Part shown: positions 56,185-64,000 of the stretch, piece by piece
Numbering within the stretch: the stretch's first letter is position 1
Layout of the letters: each line of letters starts with the position of its first letter
NCBI RefSeq assembly: GCF_013204845.1
Contig: NZ_JABMKY010000005.1
Span: forward strand, 186,001-250,000
Source: Paenibacillus qinlingensis
GTDB taxonomy: Bacteria; Bacillota; Bacilli; Paenibacillales; NBRC-103111
Length of the DNA stretch: 64,000 nucleotides
Direction of reading: 5' to 3'
Translations under genes and position numbers: made by a program
Notes under the pieces: model-generated
What the model was told of the DNA's origin: nothing
Seen by the model: the letters and a program-made list of their open reading frames with translations, nothing else
Database searches by the model: none

Positions 56185-59100
56185 GTGACGTATATGGTGA
56201 AAGGAATGAAGATACTTGTTATTTGTTGTTGTAGTTTTATGCTGAGCTGTTGCTTGTTTGTTTTATTGACGACAGATACCACTTATGCAGCAGGAACGAA
56301 CTATTATGTCGATGATATTAACGGTAATAACACCTACGAGGGTACAAGTGAGCAAACGGCTTGGAAAACGTTAGCTAAGGTCAACGGGACGACGTTCCAG
56401 CCAGGTGATCACATTTTGTTTAAATCCGGAGGTTCATGGTCAGGACAATTGCATCCATTAGGTTCTGGTACTGATGGAAGTCCAATTATTATTGATCAGT
56501 ACGGGACGGGGAATAAACCAATTATCAATGGAGGAGGTATTTTGAATACGGGTGCTGTGTTTTTATATAACCAACAATATTGGGAAATTAACAACCTAGA
56601 AATTACGAACAAAGGCACCGCCTCTGGTCAAAAGATGGGGATTTCCATTGAGGCTAAAGATATTGGCACTCTGAATCATATTTATATGAAAAACTTGGTC
56701 ATACATGACGTAAATGGTCTTCAAACCGATAAGCAAAATGGTGGCATTTGGGTTCACACCTACGGCAATCAGGTCCAGTCTAAATTCAATGACATCCAAA
56801 TTATGAATAATACGGTGTATGATACGGACCGTGCAGGCATCGTAGTCACCTCGGACTGGTGGTGTAATCCAGATCTTGTCACATGCGGTACTACCCGACC
56901 GGCTTATTATCCCTCCACGAAAGTTGTAGTAAGCAATAATTATGTATACAGCGTTGGGGGAGATGGCATCAGCATTCGGGATACGGCATCCCCAATCGTC
57001 GAATATAATGTGGTGCATGATGCCAATGCTCGTTCAGGTGACTACAATAACGCAATATGGACGTATAACGCTACGAACGCCAAGATTCAATACAATGAAG
57101 CTTATTTAACTAGAACAACCAAGGATGGCCTTGGGTTAGGCGTGGATTACTTACAGGATGGCGCCATTCTTCAGTATAATTACACACATGACAATGAAGG
57201 CGGTGCAGTAGGCATATACACGGATGGAACGTGGGCGCCGCAATCCAACCGTAATTTCAAGATTCGGTATAATATAAGTCAAAATGATGGTGCGGCCATT
57301 TATAATTTCTTTGGTTCAGCAGTAAATGGCGAAATTTACAACAATACCGTGTATGTCAAAGGGGATTCCAGCCCGGCTATTTATAAGTTTAATAATTGGG
57401 GTGGATATGCCTCAAACATCTCCTCTAAGAACAATCTTTTCTACAATTTAGGTAATGGGAATTATGAGTGGGGCCAAAGTTCAAATCTTACTTGGGATCA
57501 TAATATATTCTATGGTTTTCACCCTGCTAACGAGCCCACAGATGCTAACAAAATAACGAGTGATCCGCTGCTAGTGAACCCAGGAAGTGGGGCGAATGGG
57601 ATCCACACGGTCGATGGTTACAAGCTGTTGTATGGCTCACCTGCGCTAGCAGGAGGTACAGTTGTTGCAAATCATGGAGGTCAAGATTACTGGGGGAATC
57701 TTGTCTCGACGACTACGTCACCCAATATCGGCGCATACAACGGAGCGGGTGTGTCATTGTCAGGGGTTGATTTACAGGTTTCAGCACTAAGCGTGCAAGA
57801 AGCGAGCTTCTCTACGGGAGATCCGATTCATTTTCAACTAACCGTTCGTAATAATGGAACCATTGCAACTGGAAGTCAAACGATTACAAACCAATTTATG
57901 GTGGATGGACAACTTGTGAAAAATGAGTCATTTTCTATTGATTTGGGCCCTGGGCAGTCTGTAACATGGACTTCGTCTGCTTGGAACGCAACCAAATCAG
58001 GTTTTTTATTGAAGGCTGTGACAGATGCGTCAAATCAGATTGCTGAGGTTCAAGAAAACAATAATACCATATCTCAATATATCAACCTCATTGTTGGCAA
58101 AGATCTAGTACCAGTGTCGCTCAGCGTCCAGGAACCAAATTGGGGGATTGGATCCACCATACATTTTGTTATGAATGTGAAGAATCAAGGCAATGTCCCC
58201 ATCAATAATGAATGGTTCGGTGCCCGGTTCTACATAGACGGCGCAGCCGTTGAGGCAGACTGGGCTGGTACACCGGATGCATTTACGCTAAATCCTGGAG
58301 AAACAATCACATTAATAGCCAAAAAAGGATGGGTGGTCGACCGCAATCAACTGTCATTGCGTGGCGTAGCTGATACATGGGGCGCAGTCCATGAGGTGAA
58401 CGAGTCTAATAATGAAAGTACCGTTTCTTTAACATCGCCAGGCGGATTTATTCCAACGTATGATTTGGTGATCACTAAATTGGAAGTCGCGGAGAGAGAT
58501 TTCAAAGAGGGTGAAAAGATTCATTTTGTAGCTACAGTCAAAAATCAGGGATCGACGCAAACGCCTACGCAGTGGCTAGGTACAAATTTAAAAATAAACG
58601 GGACTCGTGTAGATTGGGCAGGTAGTACAACACAGATGGCTGCTGGGGAGACTAGAACTTTTACCTCGCAGGGATGGATAGCGGATTCCGAGCAGTTGAC
58701 GGTTACAGGATTCGTTGATAATCAAAATTTGATCAGTGAGTCCGATGAAACGAACAATGAACGTACGGATACCTTGAACGCTATCACGAATATGATTGCA
58801 AACCCTGGTTTTGAGGAGTCATCTAGCACGGCATGGACAGCATGGGGAGGTGGAAGTTTGTCCGCTACCGGTGGGAACATAGCACCAAGTGCAGGCAAGA
58901 CGGGATGGCTCGGTGGGGTGAGTCAGTATGTAGCTGGACTGAAATCCGGAGAAGAATATGAATTGAATGCTTGGGTGAAAACAACGTCAGGCAACAGTGT
59001 AACCATTGGCGCTAAGGACTTTGGTGGAACTACGGTTAAACAGAACGTGTATGATACGAATTATACGCTGAAGACCCTTCGTTTTACACCTTTAAACGGT

Positions 59101-59580
59101 TGGACTGGTGCCAGTATTTATCTATATGCCGATACAACCGCGACAAGTTATATGGATGATGTGCAATTGGTACGTATACCCAAATATCCAAATCTGGCGG
59201 TCAACTCAGGCTTTGAGAATGGAACCAATGGCTGGTCAGGTTGGGGAAGTTATCAGATTGTAGCCACCAACGCAATAGGTGGTACGCATTCTTGTAAAAT
59301 TAGTTGGACTGGCGCATGTGAGCAAACCATTACTGGCCTCAAGCCGAATACGATGTATACGTTGACTGGCTGGGGCAAAGTCACGTCAGGAGATATGGGC
59401 TATATAGGTGTCAAGAATTATGGGGGCGTTGAAAAGAAGGCTGCCGTCACGGGTAATACGTATACGGGACAAACCATTTCCTTCACAACAGGCTCTAGTA
59501 ACACGAGTGCCCTCATCTATATCTACAATAATGCGGGCACTACGTATGGTGAAGATTTTTACGTATCAGAGTTTCACTAA
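56185..59580 (+). CDS. Secreted right-handed beta-helix protein with three CARDB and two CBM-like domains
   Basis: The product has 1131 residues from GTG 56185 (AAGGA about 8 bases upstream); ATG 56194 is an alternative. A signal peptide (about 1-35) is followed by a parallel beta-helix (about 36-525) opening with NYYVDDINGNNTYEGTSE, a form common in polysaccharide lyases and some glycoside hydrolases. Three CARDB adhesion-type domains (about 527-638, 640-752, 758-870) and two CBM4_9-like jelly rolls (about 872-999, 1003-1131) follow. No anchoring motif was seen. It probably degrades or binds the polymer whose fragments enter through the 51514 importer. The catalytic family cannot be told from the sequence by eye. 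Confidence 0.85.
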   Translation: MTYMVKGMKILVICCCSFMLSCCLFVLLTTDTTYAAGTNYYVDDINGNNTYEGTSEQTAWKTLAKVNGTTFQPGDHILFKSGGSWSGQLHPLGSGTDGSPIIIDQYGTGNKPIINGGGILNTGAVFLYNQQYWEINNLEITNKGTASGQKMGISIEAKDIGTLNHIYMKNLVIHDVNGLQTDKQNGGIWVHTYGNQVQSKFNDIQIMNNTVYDTDRAGIVVTSDWWCNPDLVTCGTTRPAYYPSTKVVVSNNYVYSVGGDGISIRDTASPIVEYNVVHDANARSGDYNNAIWTYNATNAKIQYNEAYLTRTTKDGLGLGVDYLQDGAILQYNYTHDNEGGAVGIYTDGTWAPQSNRNFKIRYNISQNDGAAIYNFFGSAVNGEIYNNTVYVKGDSSPAIYKFNNWGGYASNISSKNNLFYNLGNGNYEWGQSSNLTWDHNIFYGFHPANEPTDANKITSDPLLVNPGSGANGIHTVDGYKLLYGSPALAGGTVVANHGGQDYWGNLVSTTTSPNIGAYNGAGVSLSGVDLQVSALSVQEASFSTGDPIHFQLTVRNNGTIATGSQTITNQFMVDGQLVKNESFSIDLGPGQSVTWTSSAWNATKSGFLLKAVTDASNQIAEVQENNNTISQYINLIVGKDLVPVSLSVQEPNWGIGSTIHFVMNVKNQGNVPINNEWFGARFYIDGAAVEADWAGTPDAFTLNPGETITLIAKKGWVVDRNQLSLRGVADTWGAVHEVNESNNESTVSLTSPGGFIPTYDLVITKLEVAERDFKEGEKIHFVATVKNQGSTQTPTQWLGTNLKINGTRVDWAGSTTQMAAGETRTFTSQGWIADSEQLTVTGFVDNQNLISESDETNNERTDTLNAITNMIANPGFEESSSTAWTAWGGGSLSATGGNIAPSAGKTGWLGGVSQYVAGLKSGEEYELNAWVKTTSGNSVTIGAKDFGGTTVKQNVYDTNYTLKTLRFTPLNGWTGASIYLYADTTATSYMDDVQLVRIPKYPNLAVNSGFENGTNGWSGWGSYQIVATNAIGGTHSCKISWTGACEQTITGLKPNTMYTLTGWGKVTSGDMGYIGVKNYGGVEKKAAVTGNTYTGQTISFTTGSSNTSALIYIYNNAGTTYGEDFYVSEFH

Positions 59581-59588
59581 GGATAGAG

Positions 59589-59626
59589 AAGCTGTATCTA
59601 CGGTAGTTGCGTAGGTACAGCTTTTT
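59589..59626 (+). terminator. Strong rho-independent terminator after the beta-helix gene
   Basis: AAGCTGTATCTACG pairs with CGTAGGTACAGCTT (one G-U pair) around a short loop, followed by a T-run. It lies 9 bases after the stop codon. Confidence 0.9.
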
Positions 59627-59693
59627 GTGCACTACAAGCGAAAGCATAGTTTACAGCTGCCCATAAACACTCCCGTCACGGCGTTTCGCATTT

Positions 59694-59828
59694 TAACTGG
59701 ATTTCCTCACGTTATTTCAGGTGAATTTCACAAAACGGGACATTTCGAGCGAAATTAGATGTAGGAAATCCAGTTAAACTCCCAAAGGAGGAGTTTTGCT
59801 TCGGAATAAATGTAGAAAATCCAGTTAA
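59694..59828. repeat. Four-unit intergenic element, copy 4 (three clear units)
   Basis: Clear 22-bp units start at 59694, 59756 and 59807, giving the spacings 62 and 51 bp seen in the other copies. The expected first unit at 59643 is not recognisable; a CAGCTG string nearby could be its decayed end shifted by four bases. The left arm TAACTGGA at 59694 is the exact reverse complement of TCCAGTTA ending the unit at 59756. Confidence 0.8.
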
Positions 59829-59996
59829 TCCTCAAAATCTCCCCAGTCCATTTCATAGCTCCAAAAATGAAGAACTTTAAGATACAACGTCTATTCTCAT
59901 TCCCGATTTTTCGTATATGTTATCGTTGGCGGGGAACATATTTTCACAAATTGACTGGGGATATAATGAAAATAACAAAAGGAGTTAGGAGAGAAC

Positions 59997-60983
59997 ATGA
60001 TGCAGACAGAGTTGCAAGCCGCAACAAATAAAAAAACGTACCATGCCTCAAAAACAAAAAGTAAAGGCTGGTTCCAATCCTTCATTGCTCAAATAGATTT
60101 GCAAGTAATGGTGCTCCCAGGTGTACTATTGGTTCTCATTTTCAGTTATGTGCCGATGTGGGGCGTCTTGATTGGGTTCCAAAATTATAATTTATTTTCG
60201 GGATTTTTTCATAGTGATTGGGTGGGACTTAAGCATTTTGAAATGTTCATACACTCACCTGATTTTTATCGCATCATGCGCAATACGCTTGCGATTTCCC
60301 TGCTAAAGCTGGTTTTCGGCTTTCCAGCACCTATTGCACTGGCATTAATTCTCAATGAAGTCAAAAGCCTCGGTTTTAAACGATTTGTTCAAACGGTTTC
60401 TTATCTGCCCCATTTCATGTCATGGGTTATCGTATCGAGCTTTGTCATTTCCATGCTTTCCATCGACAATGGAAGTATTAATATCGCTTTAGGGCAGATG
60501 GGAATCATCAAGGAACCCATAAACTGGCTGTCGCAATCCGAGTATTTCTGGGGAATCTTGGTTTCAACCGGGGTGTGGAAGGATATTGGTTTTGGGGCTA
60601 TTATTTATCTCGCTGCCATAGCGGGAATTGATCCCCATCTGTACGAAGCATCTGCCATGGATGGAGCGGGAAGACTTCGCCAGATTATGTATATTACACT
60701 CCCGGGTATTACACCTGTGATTATGATTTTCTTGATTTTGAATATTGGAGGCATTCTGAACGCTGGTTTTGATGATATTCTGAATCTGACCAACAATGGG
60801 GGCAATACCTTATTGCGACCTGTGGCGGACGTTATTGACACTTATGTTTACCGAGTCGGGATATTGGGACAGCGGTACTCCTACGCAACTGCTGTGGGAT
60901 TGTTTAAATCAGTGATCAGTGTTGTGCTGCTTGTACTTGCAAACTTCTTGGCGCGTCGTATGGGGCGTGCAAGCTTATGGTAG
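59997..60983 (+). CDS. LplB-type carbohydrate ABC transporter permease
   Basis: The product has 328 residues with a longer cytoplasmic N-terminus (about 45 residues rich in Lys/Gln/Thr), six helices, the family motif FSYVPMWGVLIGFQNYNLF, the contact loop YEASAMDGAGRLRQI (about residue 214) and the end MGRASLW. AAGGAG and TAGGAGAG precede ATG 59997; ATG 60000 is equally possible. It begins the last importer set, which continues past the window edge with a response regulator. Confidence 0.93.
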   Translation: MMQTELQAATNKKTYHASKTKSKGWFQSFIAQIDLQVMVLPGVLLVLIFSYVPMWGVLIGFQNYNLFSGFFHSDWVGLKHFEMFIHSPDFYRIMRNTLAISLLKLVFGFPAPIALALILNEVKSLGFKRFVQTVSYLPHFMSWVIVSSFVISMLSIDNGSINIALGQMGIIKEPINWLSQSEYFWGILVSTGVWKDIGFGAIIYLAAIAGIDPHLYEASAMDGAGRLRQIMYITLPGITPVIMIFLILNIGGILNAGFDDILNLTNNGGNTLLRPVADVIDTYVYRVGILGQRYSYATAVGLFKSVISVVLLVLANFLARRMGRASLW

Positions 60984-60995
60984 GAGGTGCTTTTG

Positions 60996-61883
60996 TTGAA
61001 ATTACTAGATAAATCTTATGATACGGCTGTGATCGTCATCCTTGTTCTTCTTTCTTTCCTAACATTGTATCCATTCTGGAACAGCCTAGTGATCTCTTTC
61101 AATGTTGGAACGGACACGGCACTAGGTGGTATTACGTTCTGGCCGCGAGCTTTTACTTGGGAGAACTATCAAGTTGTGTTTAAAGACGATCGGCTCGTTC
61201 AGGCTTTCGGGGTTTCCATTCTCCGGACAACGGTAGGGACATGCTTATCTATTTTCTTTACTTCAATGTTCGCATACGGGTTGACTAAGAAATACCTGAT
61301 TGGCCGCAAACTTTTTATGATTATGTGCATTGTCACCTTGTTTTTTAGTGGCGGATTAATTCCATCGTATATCTTGATAAGAAGTTTGCACATGATTGAT
61401 ACATTTTGGGTGCTTGTAGTACCGGGAATCATCGTGGTTTGGAATGTGATTATTTTCCGCACATTCTTTATGGAACTACCCGCAGGGCTGGAGGAATCGG
61501 CGAAGATGGATGGTTGCAACCATATGCGCACATTCTTCTCCATTATCCTTCCCATTTCGGGTCCCGTCATCGCGACGTTGTCTCTATTTACAGCGGTTGG
61601 GCTGTGGAATGATTGGTTTACAGCATCTATTTATATTAATAATCCCAAGTTAATTCCCATACAGACCTTGCTGAATCAAATTATCAATTCCAATGCCTTG
61701 TCTGAACAGCTGTCTTCAGCAGGGGGAGCTGCGAGTGAGTTTGTACGTCAATTGCAAGGGGTTTCTACCAAATCGCTTGTGATGGCGACTATGATTGTGA
61801 CAACGTTACCGATTATCATGGTGTATCCGTTCCTGCAGCGTTTTTTTGTAAAAGGTGTTTTGATCGGTTCGTTAAAAGAATAG
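60996..61883 (+). CDS. YtcP/LplC-type carbohydrate ABC transporter permease
   Basis: The product has 295 residues from TTG 60996, chosen because AGGAGG at 60982-60987 is 8 bases upstream; the GTG at 60987 overlaps that site, and TTG 60993 is also possible. It has LTLYPFWNSLVISFN in the first helix region, the contact loop EESAKMDGCNHMR (about residue 166) and the terminal YPFLQRFFVKGVLIGSLKE. Partner of the 59997 permease. Confidence 0.92.
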   Translation: MKLLDKSYDTAVIVILVLLSFLTLYPFWNSLVISFNVGTDTALGGITFWPRAFTWENYQVVFKDDRLVQAFGVSILRTTVGTCLSIFFTSMFAYGLTKKYLIGRKLFMIMCIVTLFFSGGLIPSYILIRSLHMIDTFWVLVVPGIIVVWNVIIFRTFFMELPAGLEESAKMDGCNHMRTFFSIILPISGPVIATLSLFTAVGLWNDWFTASIYINNPKLIPIQTLLNQIINSNALSEQLSSAGGAASEFVRQLQGVSTKSLVMATMIVTTLPIIMVYPFLQRFFVKGVLIGSLKE

Positions 61884-61885
61884 AC

Positions 61886-61934
61886 CACGAAAACTTAGCA
61901 TTTTCTATGTGGTCAACAAAGGCTATGCCTTTTT
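61886..61934 (+). promoter_or_regulatory. Tandem hairpins between permease and binding-protein genes
   Basis: GACCAC and GTGGTC can close a loop just after the permease stop. AAAGGC-TAT-GCCTTTTT directly follows and resembles a small terminator. TATAAT at 61939-61944 lies between this and the lipoprotein start, which could allow partial termination and separate initiation. Function is speculative. Confidence 0.4.
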
Positions 61935-61975
61935 CATATATAATTGAGAGTGAGATTGAGAGGGGACAATTAGAA

Positions 61976-63631
61976 ATGAGAAGATTGAATCGTAAGTATC
62001 TTTTACCAGCGGTAGCATTAACGGCAATTAGTCTAGTGGCGGCGACAGGCTGCAGCAAGTCAAGTCAAACAGAGCAACCCGCCGCTACGGCCACCAATGT
62101 GGTTAATACGACATCATCTCCTGCCGTAGATTTTAAGGGTTTGAATTTTAGCTGGTATATTCATTATGATTGGGCAGTTTCGAGTCCATGGGGGCAGGAT
62201 CCGCCGACACAGTGGATTAAGGATCAAAAAGGGGTTAATGTCACCTTCATTCAATCTGGAGGAGCAGCAACTCAGAAGTTTAATTCGATGATCGTATCGA
62301 ACGAACTGCCAGATTTAATTACATTAGACCGAGCCGCTGATTTGGAGAAATTAGTACAGGCTGGACAATTGGCGCCTATTGATGCCTACATTAACAAGTA
62401 TCCGAACTTAAAGAAATGGGCTGGAGATAAAACGTTAGGCATGTTGAAATCCTCAGATGGTAAATTGTACGGCTTTCCAGATTATTATGGGGGAGAAAAC
62501 GGCAATACGGGCTGGGCTGTAAATAAGGAAATTTACAAGGCGTTGGGTTCACCGAAGCTAGAGACATTTGAAGATCTTGAAGCTTACTTGAGGAAAGTGA
62601 AAGAAGCCTATCCGAATGTCATTCCAATGGAAACTGGGGAGCTTTCTGGCGGAGGCGTCCTTCAGGCAGGTAATCTTATTTATTCCGGATATAGCGAAGA
62701 CAGGAACATTTATTTCCTCGACGTCTTAAAAGCTTATCCTGACAAAAATCAATTCCAATCCATTTTCAAAGATCCTGCATTGTTGAAATCGGTCGTAGAG
62801 AGCAATAAATTGTTTAACGAGAAATTGATCACACAGGATGCTTTTACCCAAAAAAGTGATCAGCTTAAAGAAAAGCTAAAAACAGGCCGAGTGGCTGTTG
62901 TTGGATTGAATAACATCTTTCAGGTAGAGGAAGGGCATCGTATTTTAGCTGAGAAAAATAATGAGAATGGCTACATGGTTATTCCCCCCATTCATGATAA
63001 AGGGTTGAACGCATCCAAAATCAAACCGGCTAATTTCTCTACATTGGGTTGGAATGTCAATGTCATTACGAAGAAAGCGAAAGATCCCGAGAAACTATTC
63101 GCTTACATGGATTGGGCTACTGGACTGGAAGGACAACAGTTGTTGACCTTCGGACCGAAAGGTTTGCTGTGGGATGAAGTCGATAAAGATGGCGTACCGA
63201 TTCCCAATGATAAAGCCAAGACCATACCAAAGGCTGACAAAGATAAATTGAAGATTGGTGGAGGCAACTATTTTGCCAACTCGAATTTACGTCAAAATCT
63301 AATCAATCTGAACGAAGAACGCTATGGAGATAAAAAGCCTGATCAATTTGATGGTGCGTCTGCTGTCAAGATTCTGAAAGCAAGCTCAACGGATACAACT
63401 GAATTCGAAGGCATTCAACCTTTGCCAGATTCGGACCTTGGTATCATCTATGTTCAAGTGAAAGATCTAATGAAAGAGGCATATGCGCGTGCTGTTTTTG
63501 CGAAAAATAGTGACGAGGCGCTTCAAATTATCAATAAAGCGCAAAGCAATGCAGAAGCAGCTGGGTATGATAAAGTATTAAAATACATGACGGACAAATG
63601 GCAGGAAAACCTTAAGAAAATGAAAGGATAA
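61976..63631 (+). CDS. Extracellular solute-binding lipoprotein of the 59997 importer
   Basis: The product has 551 residues from ATG 61976, chosen over an upstream in-frame ATG at 61907 because GAGAGGGG precedes it and a proper lipoprotein signal results, ending in AATGC (Cys26). A short Ser/Thr/Ala/Pro-rich spacer is followed by an LplA-like fold with TGWAVNKEIYKALGSPKLETFED split around the hinge. It follows its permeases, the common order here. The substrate is unknown; no enzyme of this block is inside the window. Confidence 0.92.
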   Translation: MRRLNRKYLLPAVALTAISLVAATGCSKSSQTEQPAATATNVVNTTSSPAVDFKGLNFSWYIHYDWAVSSPWGQDPPTQWIKDQKGVNVTFIQSGGAATQKFNSMIVSNELPDLITLDRAADLEKLVQAGQLAPIDAYINKYPNLKKWAGDKTLGMLKSSDGKLYGFPDYYGGENGNTGWAVNKEIYKALGSPKLETFEDLEAYLRKVKEAYPNVIPMETGELSGGGVLQAGNLIYSGYSEDRNIYFLDVLKAYPDKNQFQSIFKDPALLKSVVESNKLFNEKLITQDAFTQKSDQLKEKLKTGRVAVVGLNNIFQVEEGHRILAEKNNENGYMVIPPIHDKGLNASKIKPANFSTLGWNVNVITKKAKDPEKLFAYMDWATGLEGQQLLTFGPKGLLWDEVDKDGVPIPNDKAKTIPKADKDKLKIGGGNYFANSNLRQNLINLNEERYGDKKPDQFDGASAVKILKASSTDTTEFEGIQPLPDSDLGIIYVQVKDLMKEAYARAVFAKNSDEALQIINKAQSNAEAAGYDKVLKYMTDKWQENLKKMKG

Positions 63632-63660
63632 GTAAGTTTTTTTGTGCAAATGGCAAAATA

Positions 63661-63685
63661 GGAGGGTATACTTGGTATATCCTCC
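63661..63685 (+). promoter_or_regulatory. Hairpin between the binding-protein and response-regulator genes
   Basis: GGAGGGTATA pairs with TATATCCTCC (one G-U) around CTTGG. It lacks a T-run, so it is better seen as a 3-prime stabilising or partly terminating stem than a full terminator. Confidence 0.5.
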
Positions 63686-63724
63686 ATTTGAATTGGATGA
63701 GATATTTCGATAGGGTGATGTAAA

Positions 63725-64000
63725 ATGCTGAATGTCTTAATCGTCGATGATCAACCATTAGAAATTATTGGAATACGCACGTTTATCCCATGGGATAAAC
63801 TGAATTTAAAGCTAGCAGCTGAGGCAAATGATGGGTTTACCGCGTTGGATTATATAAATGAACTCCCTCTAGATATTGTAATTACAGATATTAAGATGCC
63901 TATTATGTCAGGCTTAGAATTGGTTAGGCGAGCGAAACTGATTAAACCCTCGATTATTTTTATTCTCATTAGTGGTTATGAGGATTTTGAATATGCCAAG
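63725..64000 (+). CDS. YesN-type response regulator, N-terminal part (runs off the window)
   Basis: 92 codons are visible from ATG 63725, with GGGTGATG just upstream. They form most of a receiver domain: MLNVLIVDDQPLEIIG with acidic residues Asp8-Asp9, the phospho-acceptor Asp in IVITDIKMPIMSG, and LISGYEDFEYAK, a phrase typical of YesN-type (receiver plus AraC) regulators. It follows the 59997 importer set and is presumably its regulator, with a kinase gene expected nearby outside the window. Confidence 0.88.
   Translation, partial: MLNVLIVDDQPLEIIGIRTFIPWDKLNLKLAAEANDGFTALDYINELPLDIVITDIKMPIMSGLELVRRAKLIKPSIIFILISGYEDFEYAK

Larger units (their letters stand above)
59581..59996. other. Intergenic region with terminator and partly decayed repeat element copy 4
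   Basis: No gene was seen in these 416 bases. After the terminator comes the repeat (clear from 59694), then about 170 bases of leader before the permease gene. TATAAT occurs at 59962-59967 but without a convincing -35 box. Confidence 0.75.

Noticed and set aside
59962-59967. TATAAT as the promoter of the 59997 permease
   Set aside because: TTGACT lies only five bases upstream and no -35 box is at a proper distance; it cannot be supported as a promoter.

Overview
The window looks like a chromosomal stretch of a Bacillota soil saprophyte, most likely Paenibacillaceae (Paenibacillus or a close relative). The signs are LplB/YtcP-type oligosaccharide importers in repeated three-gene sets, AraC regulators with membrane-anchored sensor halves, very large secreted multidomain polysaccharide enzymes, S-layer homology (SLH) anchoring, AGGAGG-type ribosome sites and frequent TTG/GTG starts. 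The species call is inference. No rRNA, tRNA, phage, transposase or CRISPR array was seen.

Layout. (1) 1-6425: the end of one importer (two permeases), a secreted GH10 xylanase of 1342 residues carrying carbohydrate-binding, cohesin-like and dockerin-like modules, and a cytosolic beta-lactamase-fold hydrolase. (2) 6869-18595: a transmembrane AraC regulator, a predicted CcpA-controlled promoter, two permeases, a binding lipoprotein, and two secreted multidomain proteins (one with an unassigned helical domain, one CBM32 plus beta-helix). (3) 18933-27053: a minus-strand two-component pair, divergent from a MalFG-type importer followed by a sulfatase and a GH88 unsaturated glucuronyl hydrolase. 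(4) 27641-41654: a transmembrane AraC regulator, two permeases, a binding lipoprotein, a PL8 lyase without a signal peptide, and a giant secreted SLH-anchored PL8 lyase. (5) 41669-47822: AraC regulator, GH42 beta-galactosidase, class I mannose-6-phosphate isomerase, second AraC regulator, PhyH-type dioxygenase. (6) 47902-59580: YesM/YesN-type two-component pair, divergent from a binding lipoprotein, two permeases, a PrsA/SurA-like lipoprotein and a secreted beta-helix/CARDB protein. (7) 59997-64000: a further permease-permease-lipoprotein set and the start of a YesN-type response regulator.

How it works together. Each block follows the Gram-positive polysaccharide utilisation plan: secreted enzymes cut a polymer, a lipoprotein plus two permeases import oligomers, cytosolic enzymes finish them, and a dedicated sensor regulates the block. 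No importer ATPase is encoded here, so a shared MsmX-like ATPase elsewhere is expected. Blocks 3 and 4 together make a convincing glycosaminoglycan (hyaluronan/chondroitin-type) pathway: surface PL8, import, internal PL8, sulfatase and GH88.

The most unusual non-coding feature is an intergenic element of about 186 bp. It is built from four degenerate 22-bp units whose start-to-start spacing is exactly 51, 62 and 51 bp. It occurs at 6495-6680, 18670-18855 and 27142-27327, with a partly decayed copy at 59694-59828. All four copies sit in gaps between gene blocks. The units have self-complementary ends and the element as a whole is roughly palindromic. I do not recognise it as a known family.
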